Source: Turbatrix aceti (Eukaryota; Nematoda; Chromadorea; Rhabditida; Panagrolaimidae). Taken from it: a stretch of DNA of 64,000 nt. The position numbers were made by a program, and so were the translations under genes. The notes under the pieces were generated by a model. It saw nothing but the letters and a program-made list of their open reading frames with translations. It made no database searches and was not told the DNA's origin. Shown here piece by piece: positions 55,818 to 64,000 of the stretch. The DNA is taken from contig OZ017767.1 of the NCBI GenBank assembly GCA_963969345.1, forward strand, positions 5,546,739 through 5,610,738, read 5' to 3'. The stretch's first letter is position 1. Each line of letters opens with the position of its first letter.

Positions 55818-58800
55818 AGGTGAGGGAACGGATCGTATCCCCATGCTTTTTGCCTCTCTGGAAGTCAAGATAAACGTCGTCTCGGGGTTCAGAGATTTTA
55901 ATAGATGTAAGTTTTTTTTTTATTAAAAAAAATCAATTGACAATGTTTTTTGCTGTTTCAGAATTCGCCACGTCAACAGAAGAAGCAGTCAGATCAGTTC
56001 ATAGCTTTAATTGCATTCATGCCACCCGCTACCACCCTCAAACTCCCGCCATCCCCCCTCCCTAAGCGGCGGCACACTCGTCGCAGTCGTAATTTTGACC
56101 AGATCCACCACCTTTTTGCATCCTTTTTTTTATTATTATTTTTTGAGTCCTTTGAATGATTTATAAACTATGTGCACTGGATGGATTCTCCCACGCCGTG
56201 AGAAAGAGAAAGCGCACGGATAATTAATTGGATTGCGAGGCGCTAATTAGAACGGTCATGGAAGGGCGCGCAACAGGCGACCGGCCCCGAGCGCTCTCTA
56301 ATTTGTCTATTGCGCAAGCTGAGCCGATCCGACTGCACTGCGACTTTGGGATTAGCAGGGATTGTTGCCCGATACAAAACAACAAAAAATATCTGCCAAA
56401 TTGACTCTGACGGGGGAGACGAGATTTGTCGTCGTCGGTGACGGTGATTCATACTGACGACTGCCGCGACTTTGCCAAATTGAATAGAGCCAGCCGCCGC
56501 GAAACAACGATTGTGCGCGACAGTGGTTTTTGCTTTTTTTTTGCTCGCCAGGGCGAGAGCGAATCAATGCAGACTACCCGACCCGGAAGCCAGCAGCCAG
56601 AGCTGATTGCGGTAAATGCTTTGTCGGGGCCCGCGTGGCGGTAAAAACGAGTTAGTTAGCTTGGTAAAGTTTGCTCACGAGACCCGCGCATCGCATCGGT
56701 GAGCGCGAAAGCCAATCAAGAGGGGGGAGCAGGGAAGACGATCAAAGCGAGAGAACCATATTGGCTCAAACCGGGATAATCCCCACTTTGCTCTCGAGTG
56801 CCGACCAGTTAACGGCAACACTTACTTGAGCGTCGTGCGCCGCGTCCAACAACTTCTGGGCCACACTCGGCCACACCGGTCAACCGGGGGTCATCATCAA
56901 AATGCTATTCTGCTCTTCATCTTCATTGTTGCCTCGTTTCCTGGACCTGGCGGCTCTTCGCCAAAAACGACCTTGATGGGCCCGACCACCGTTTCCTCTG
57001 CAAAACTTTCTGCCTTTGTATTTGTTTCTTTCCGCCGTTCCGGAATCTCTGGCGCACGCAATAGTCACGCAGCCGCCGCTTCGCTTTCTTAATGCATTCG
57101 GTAAGAGCCGTGAGTGGATTCGCAGCACAACAATGGCCGTTGCGCCGGGGCGCGCTGACTCTCAAGCAGCGACGAAAAATCTGTTCATGCCAACTGTGTT
57201 CAAAACAAAAATGTACACAGGCGAGGATTTGGACTATCCATGAACGCGGGGGCAAGCACAGATCACCCGGGTCCGGGTGGTCGCGGTCGTTGTCGCGGTC
57301 GACTTCCGGCGCTGGCATGCCATGGCAATTCACGGGACACGGCCGGGTCGTAATCGAACGCGCGCGAACAATATGCAGGTGAGATCCGTAAATGCGACGG
57401 AATGCCAGCGATATCCGGCTCACAAGTGGTCCCGGAAACGCGTCCCCGTCGTAAACTGTAAACTGTAAACTGCGAATTGGCGCACAATAACTCAAGTGTT
57501 GTTTTTGTTTGAGGTCGTCCATGGGACTCGAATGCTCCTGTCTGCCTGTGCCTGCCTTCGTCGAGGACAACTGACGGTACTGTAAACTTTTTCAGGGGGG
57601 CCAGATTTGCAAAATCTAAATAATCTGAATTCATGTGCCTCGAAAAAATCGTTGAATCGTTTTTTCTGCCATTAATTCTGAATCCGCGCTGCCGAGGCTG
57701 AGTGGGAACAGATGAACAAAAAAAGCAGTTGTTTGCCATCAGAAATCACGGTCGAGACCGTATACATGGAAGAGAAGACAATTGGATTTGGTCGAAGCGT
57801 GCCGTCTGCAGGACCACTTGTACAAATGGCAGACGTACGATTTTTTGAATTATGACGAGTTTTGCATGGTTAGAGGAACGATAAGTGGTTCGCCGAGGCG
57901 TGTTTTTCGTGCGTAGCCACTCAAGTGCTCCGAGTCCGGCATGATGGACTCGCGAAAAGAAACAGGATAGCAGCTCGCTACCGTATCTACGAGACAGAAG
58001 AAAAAAAACAGGGCATTGAGGGGGCCGGCCGGCCTGCCGGCTGGCAGGGTGGCAGACAGGCAGCGCGGTCATTCTCGCGCAACCACCACAGGCGATGGAG
58101 GGGATGAGGAAGCAAGCTCTGAACAGGGCGAGGAGTTGTCATCTGCGTCGGTCGAACACAGAACAATATGTCGACGTCGACGCGGGGAATTGACCGAAAG
58201 CAATTTCGGACATAAGAGGCAGTTGAGTGCGTTTTCTTTTCTTGGCAGCCGTTTAAATGGATTTTTCGGGCTCACGAGAATTGAACGCAGAAAGACGAGG
58301 GGTAGGATGGAAGGTAAAGCAACCCGGGTGAATCTGTCTAACTCTCGTGTTAATTGATCGTCTCTCAGCTTGGTTTTTACCCTTTCAACGCGCCAGAAAT
58401 GTGCGTAATTGGATTTTACGCTGTGAAAAGTGACCGGCCAGTTGAGTTGGCCGGGGAGAGTTGTGCTTGATGTTTCGAGTAAGGCAGCAGGCTACAAAAC
58501 ACGGTTGCTTCAACGATTTTTACAAAAAATTGTAAGTTGTACTACATTTTTTGCAGCAGATCGACTTTGGCGCTACCATACTCCAACCAAAAACAACTCA
58601 ATATTTAGGCGAAATTTGTTGCCGTACAACTTTTGTGTAAAGCATTAGAGTATATTTAATTCACTAATAAATGCTCCAACTGATTATCTTGTTTGCTCGA
58701 CACCCCCGAATGTCAATATCATTTGCAATATCATTTTCTGTGCAAGGTGGGAGAAAAAAGAAAAACACTGTGTTGTTGTTTATGTTCTTTGTTTTCTGTG

Positions 58801-60660
58801 ATTAAGCGGTTCGGGGGAGGTCAAAGTTACCGTGGCTGGCTACCGTGCACGGTGGTTGGTCACCGTTGCCGACGTTGGGCACAGTTACGCTTAAACCACC
58901 CACCACACACACAATTGTTTGGTTCTCATACGCGTACGTATTGAAATGCACTGAAACTAAAAAACAATAAATACAATCAGAGCACTCATGTCGAGTTGGG
59001 TTTGCACAGCCGGGGTTTCATGCTGGTTGGGAGCGGCGGATTCGATTCGCTGGATGGGCAGTGCAGTGCAGTGGCATGCTCTCAATCAGAGACGATCACT
59101 TTGAACCGCCGCCGTGTCCTCGCCGGAGATCGCGTGGCAGCGTAAACACTTTAACAGAGTGCGGTCACGGCTACAGTCGATCGAGACTCGGGAACGGAAA
59201 CGGGAACGGGCAGAAGCCACTCGAAGCCGGTTGTGACGTCTTTTCTGTGTGATTTTGAGTTGCGCAACAGGCAGGGCAATCGCCGGAACAGCGTGAAGCC
59301 TTTTGTCGCCTCGTCATTCTCCGGCAAGTGGTTGGCTTTCAATTTTGACTCTTGCGACCGTCTTTTCCCGTAAAAATTCATCCAGACAGACGAGAACAAC
59401 GGAAACAAGGGAAAAAGAAGAGTGACGCGAATTACCTGCTTCTTGGTGCGCTGATGATTAGGCCAAGCTTGGTTGCACGGCTTGACTTTTTGAAAAAAAG
59501 CAAATGGCTGCTGCGGGGCATCCAAAACATCTGCCAACGCCACCAGCGCTTGGTTGGGTTGCTTTTTTTGTAGTGCTGAGCTCTGGTGACAATTGCCACA
59601 ACTATGAGTTGCAGAAGAAGACAACAAAAACAAGTTGGGGTGATCATTAACCCTTCTGCAGGAAAAGAGAGGGATGCGCCCCTGGCCATGCCAAAGGGAG
59701 AATGACGATCTCATCGGGTTCTGAAAGGCATCAACCGGCGTGGCCTTTGAATGCAACGTAATCTCATTACCCCCCGCTTCGACGCTTATGACGTGCTGTC
59801 AGGTAAACACATCGGTTTCCAGATTTATACCTTTTCTGACATTTGTACGGAGGCAAGGCAGGCAATGTTCCTTTCGGTCCATTTCTTTGATGAGGAACTC
59901 TGTTTGCTAGTGTAGACTGTTGTCTGTGATATGTTGTATGTTGTCTACAAGGGTTCTCCTTGGTTTTTGTTCGGTTTGGGTTTATTCGTGAAACGGTGAT
60001 GGCCTCCAGGGTTTTCTGGGAACCGCTATCGGCAGACCAGATTTTGACCGTCAGTCTAGCTAAAGTTTTTCTCGACCCGGGGGTGTCCCCAAGACATTTC
60101 GGGTCTGGGTGGGGCCCGGTAGTACCGTTTTAATTTCCGAGATTGTAAGCAATTCCTGTAAGACTTAAAACTAAAATGCCAAGCATAGTTTTGTATGCAT
60201 TCATTAGCGCTACTGAAATGCCACTGTTAGGACCCGCCCGCGTCCTCCAGCAATCTTCTACCGCATCGGCGCCCAAAATAGTTGGGAACGGTAGCGGCTA
60301 GGGCACCCCCTCACAGGAGGCCATCATCTGTCGCAGAGCGGTGCCTTGGCCTTTTCGGCGCCCGAGTCCCACCCCTCTAACGACGCACACACGCACGAAA
60401 AGACGTGAGCGCGTAATCACCTGCAAGAACACCTTGATGCCTTTTAGCGAATCCAGCATATAAAGAGACACCTGATTTCGGCACTGCACCCAGTCGAAAA
60501 CAAATTTCACCGGTCAGCATTTGTTTTTTTGGTTAGTCGCAGTCAACAAGCACCAGCAGCGAGCGTCAGACGTCAGAGCCTGTCGCCTTCGTTGTCATCG
60601 TTGTCGTCAGCATCTCAGCCGGTTTTTCGGCAAAGTAGTCTTTCCCCTTCGTCGTCAGTC
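55818..60660. other. 4.8-kb gene desert downstream of the homeobox gene
   Basis: 3'-UTR to about 56.2 kb (its possible UTR intron runs from 55910 to 55961). Beyond that, no believable exon on either strand. It has an AACTGTA triple repeat near 57451-57472 and a GC-rich potential hairpin near 60076-60111. Confidence 0.5.
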
Positions 60661-61325
60661 ATGCTTCTCAGGCTGTTGGCTGTCTTTATCGTTCAGGCGC
60701 CGTCGCTTCTCGCCAGTTATTACGGTAGGTAGATTGAAGAAGCTTTGAATTATTACAACGACGGGATCTGTTTTGTAGTTCTGGCGCCGAATGCCGAAGT
60801 CTTCGATACACCGTTGTACGTCGACCCGGCCCCCTATGAATCCCCAGTAGTCGAATTACCCAGAGCCACCGCTTTCTTCGTCAAACGCTCCGCACAGGCA
60901 ATCAAGGAACAGGACCCCTACAGACGAGTTTGCGTCTCCAACATCACGATGAGCCACATGCCGTTCCACGGTCAACGTAAGATTTTTTCTCGTTGAAACA
61001 TTTTTAACTTCAGTTGCTTTCGATTTCAGTTGAAAACGGCACGATGGTCGACATCCAGCAGGACGAGAATAACCACTTCATAACCACGTACGTGGAATGC
61101 CAGAAGGACAAAAGCCTGGAAAAAGGCTTCAACGAAAACGCCTGCTTCGGCATCAACACCGGTATTTTCACGAGCGAGTGCGCGACAGTGTACAAGCCAA
61201 AACTTACGCGCGTGCGGATTGCGGGCACCGATTGGCCCTTCTTCAACGGCAACATCAAGGTGCCGGTGGCATGCGAGTGTCGTCTGCGTTACATCAGCGA
61301 CGCCAAACGACAGCTCATCTCCTGA
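60661..61325 (+). CDS. Secreted neurotrophin/Spaetzle-like cystine-knot protein
   Basis: Exons 60661-60724, 60779-60976, 61030-61325; 185 residues. It has a signal peptide (LLRLLAVFIVQAPSLLAS), a short pro-region of about 40 residues, a dibasic site (FFVKRSAQ) and then a mature part of about 120 residues with exactly six cysteines: RRVCVSN, YVECQKD, ENACFGINTGIFTSECATVY and PVACECRL. Order and spacing follow the neurotrophin/Spaetzle knot: 11 residues between the third and fourth Cys and one residue between the last two, with CFGIN where neurotrophins have CRGID and the CxxxY of Spaetzle proteins. The second-to-third spacing is longer (14). Function as an extracellular ligand is inference; the receptor (Toll-like or Trk-like) cannot be told. 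AATAAA at 61436-61441. Confidence 0.8.
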
Positions 61326-61472
61326 CATTATCTTTAGTAGCTCGGAATAATCTCCGGAGCAGTAAGCTCAAAGTTCTCTTGGCCTCAACGCGACGATTTT
61401 GGTTGGTTCGAAATCTCTTTTACTCATTTTCATGAAATAAACCCGTTTGCCATTTTGGCTATGTACAATTAA

Positions 61473-62989
61473 TTATTGGGGGTTTTCCGGGGTCTCGGAA
61501 TCGGTGGGCTCCGAGCTGGAATCTGAGGGGCGGGAAGAGAGGGCAGGAAAGGGGAAGTTCGACGCTGGATTGGGGTCGGGGGTTTTTGGGCCGGCGAGGT
61601 TGACGACGTCTACGTAGTAGACTGTGTTGCCGGATACAAAGTTTCTCGAGCGAAGACGCGCGACGTATTCGTGCGAATTCTGCGCACGACGGAAGAAAAC
61701 CATATACGCGATGGGCGCTTGAGAAGTCAGGCAGGAGATGAGGCCTGTGACCAGCGGAATACACATAAAAATGGTTCCCCGCACCTGCTCCGGGCTGTCC
61801 TGCATGAAGAAGAGCGGCAGCAGCACGACGTATTCAACGCCAAAGCACAGCGAGCCGGCGAGGCCTACGCGAGCCTGTCTCACCTGAAAAAAAAGAGTGT
61901 TTAGGCATGACTAACGTCAATAAGTGTTTTTCACCTGGAAAACAACGGTCTTTTGAAGGGCCATTCGCTGGAAGCAGCAAGTCGCGATCAGGAGCGAGAT
62001 AGGGACTACCAAAAGTACGACGGATTGAAGCTCGTTGCTCGAACTGCATACGTACATCAGCCTCGGGATGTGCAGTCTTGTGATCGTCGGAGTCCGAAGG
62101 AGCAACCAAATTAGACAGATGAGCAGCTGCATCATTAGCAGCATCGCCAGGATAATGAGACTCAGCCTCCGAGGTGTTTGCATGAAACTGAGGCACTTGG
62201 AATACACGCTGGGCCGCGCCAGACGAATCGCTTTGACGAGGTACGTCGCGTGCAGGAGCAGCAGCAGCACCGACGTCGCCGTCCACACTCCACCGCAGAT
62301 CCACGCGCTTCCGCTGCAAAAGAAGTACTGTGCTACTGTGCTCGGTTATTTTTAGTTTCAGTTTTTTTAGGTAAATAAATATAATAATTAATTTTAATTC
62401 AAGCTCGTTGGTGCTTGCAATAAATTTAAAATACACTTTTTGCACTTGTAATTCGATTACGCAATGGAAAAAATAGAAATGAAAACACATACGTTGGCAC
62501 GGTGAGTCCGGTGATGAGGAATAAACCGATTTCGACGACGACCTGGTAGAAGAGGACATCTGGCACGGCGGCCATCACCATGGGTGTATCTTTCATGAAG
62601 TATAGGAAAGCCCCAAGTCCGATGGAAGAACAGATGCCGACGACAGCCATGGTCATGAGCATGCACATCTCCACGGTGGGAGAGTAGAAAATCGGAGGCG
62701 AAGGCTCATCCACGCAGGAATAGGCGTCTTTGCTGCCGATCTCGTTCTCGGGACAATCGCTGCACGTCTGCATGGAATTGTTGATGTACTGATCGGGCCT
62801 GCAGGCGCGACACGTCCAGCAGCACATGCTCCTCATGTCCGGGATGGTGCTTTCGCAAGTCAGTTGGCAGCTCCGGCTGTCTTCGAGGATCTCAGCGGCG
62901 GAGGGGATCGCGAGGCCCTCATTGGCAGTGTCGGAGGGTTCTGGGCCGTTGACGGGATTGTAGTGCGTCACGACCTTTTGCCATGAACC
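61473..62989 (-). CDS. Class C GPCR (metabotropic-glutamate-like), C-terminal part
   Basis: Three exons visible: 62493-62989, 61935-62313, 61473-61883, in frame with each other (428 residues). The first has the cysteine-rich NCD3G linker (MCCWTCRACRPDQYINN, TCSDCPENEIGS, YSCVDEPSPP), then TM1 (MLMTMAVVGICSSIGLGAFL) and TM2. The second and third hold the remaining helices (VLLLLLHATYLVKAIRLARP, LMMQLLICLIWLLL, VVLLVVPISLLIATCC, FGVEYVVLLPLFFM, GLISCLTSQAPIAYMVF) and a Pro/Ser-rich cytoplasmic tail. The large Venus-flytrap ligand domain should lie upstream; it is not found in the last kilobase of the window, so the gene runs out of the window or starts with an N-terminal deletion. It is tail-to-tail with the cystine-knot gene, 147 bp apart. 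Confidence 0.82.
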
Positions 62990-63800
62990 CTGCAAGGCGA
63001 TCTCTGATGTGAGTGCACTTGGTGCTATTCTGGGGTCGCATTACGCATGCATGCGGCATTTCAGAAGGCGCCCGAGACGGGACGCATATTTATTTTGCCC
63101 TTATACGGAAATTCTAATCAGGCAGGAAACAATCTGTTAAAAATGCGCAAGGTAAATGAAAATAGAAATTAATCAAGTTGGGATGAAAAGTTCTGTTTAC
63201 GACACCGAAGATTATGGAAAGTCATGGCAACATGTTTTTCGCACCCCCGCTTTTGTTTTGAGTGCGTGATCGTAACAAGGAACGTAAACTGCACGTTTTT
63301 GTGTTCGGGTAACTTTGCTGATGCGTAAATGAATGAAAGTTCTGTCTACCCGGAAACGTTTGCATTTCACATATTTTTTTCAAACTATTCATTTTCGCCC
63401 CCGTTTTGTGGCCACTGGCTACGGAACTAAACTACAAGTACGTGTTAACGATGCTAAATTCAATTTCACCTGCAACAAAAACGCCGTCGTCGGCCGCGGA
63501 TGGACCCACGCATTTCAATGTCCTTTTCGCCCCGTTATTGTGCCAGGTAGCAAAAGCAGGCAGTGTACGAGGTATCTCGGAAAGCGGCGCCCGTCTAATC
63601 AGTCTCATACGCATATTTTGCACGAAGCAGCAGGTGAGCCACTCGCCTGCTACCTATGCGACGTCGCGGAAGTTCACCTGTTGCGGCCCAAGTTTGTGTG
63701 TATGTGTGCATAATTATTAGCATCGAGAACAAATTCGGCAACACTAACCTTTTCGACGAGTCTTCATTCTTGCACGCCTAGCGGACGGTCGGTTTTATTC
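62990..63800. other. Upstream region of the class C receptor
   Basis: Either a long intron or the 5' flank of the receptor gene. I see no coding exon on the minus strand here. Confidence 0.4.
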
Positions 63801-63849
63801 CGCCTCTCCTGTCCGCGACGGCAGCTTGCGCTCGCGATCGCATTCGGGA

Positions 63850-64000
63850 GCAGCGCAAGTGTAAGAATTGAAAGTCGGCGACAGGACGGCGGAGTTCCAA
63901 ACGCAGAAAGGAGTACGGCAAGGCGATACGCTGAGCCCGCTAATTTTCATCCTAGTTCTCCAACGAGCCCTTAACGCCGCACAGCTGACAGGCAGAGGCG
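63850..64000 (+). mobile_element. Non-LTR retrotransposon reverse transcriptase fragment
   Basis: The frame from about 63861 reads TAEFQTQKGVRQGDTLSPLI and onward FILVLQRALNA. GVRQGDxLSPxxF is the conserved RT block 4 of RTE/CR1-like LINE elements. A TAA lies upstream in the same frame and the homology seems to begin in another frame, so the copy is probably broken. It continues beyond the window. Confidence 0.75.

Noticed and set aside
63333..63720. Overlapping plus-strand frames near the receptor 5' region
   Set aside because: No family resemblance, no splice logic; two frames are open by chance.
1..64000. CRISPR arrays, bacterial operons, rRNA and tRNA genes
   Set aside because: None seen; the DNA is eukaryotic. 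No convincing tRNA TpsiC box with a cloverleaf was found by eye, and a tRNAscan-type search was not possible.

Overview
The window is nuclear DNA of an animal, most likely a nematode. Genes are split by many short introns (mostly about 45-250 bp) with GTGAGT/GTAAGT donors and TTTTCAG-type acceptors. Many start codons sit a few bases behind an acceptor-like sequence with no visible upstream exon, which suggests spliced-leader trans-splicing. The protein tyrosine phosphatase and the Cys-loop receptor have a nematode look. I cannot name the genus. Exon chains below were assembled by hand from splice sites; all complete chains keep an open reading frame. Spans run from start codon to stop codon with introns inside.

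Left third (1-16 kb) is a dense housekeeping block: a mitochondrial carrier (cut by the window edge), an FKBP52-type immunophilin, TAF10, a degenerate seryl-tRNA-synthetase-like protein, an unrecognised basic protein, the NUP98-NUP96 precursor, the ESCRT-II subunit SNF8, a SREK1IP1-like zinc-knuckle protein and a tyrosine phosphatase that lacks its catalytic arginine. Head-to-head pairs (FKBP/TAF10, NUP98/SNF8) and tight tail-to-tail pairs are common. A 370-bp hAT-like MITE with a target-site duplication lies just upstream of the unrecognised basic gene, and a decayed relative lies at 26.4 kb.

The middle (16-28 kb) is gene-poor: TATA-like elements, a small secreted cysteine-rich protein, a CAP-domain protein, and several weak small ORFs.

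From 27 to 50 kb the genes are again dense: an unrecognised 411-residue protein, the splicing co-factor SNW1, a short-tailed class V-like myosin, the prohormone-convertase chaperone 7B2, the cell-fate determinant Numb, a Cys-loop receptor subunit, a GT49 glycosyltransferase and the pore-membrane nucleoporin NDC1. The right end holds an NK-2-type homeobox gene with a 2.7-kb first intron, a 4.8-kb gene desert, a secreted cystine-knot protein of the neurotrophin/Spaetzle type, the C-terminal part of a class C (metabotropic-glutamate-like) receptor, and a reverse-transcriptase fragment at the edge.

The genes do not form one pathway. Two nucleoporins (NUP98-96, NDC1), several neuronal or secretory genes (7B2, Numb, the ion channel, the class C receptor, the cystine-knot ligand) and general transcription/splicing factors are simply neighbours. 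The most unusual item is the neurotrophin/Spaetzle-like ligand at 60661-61325.
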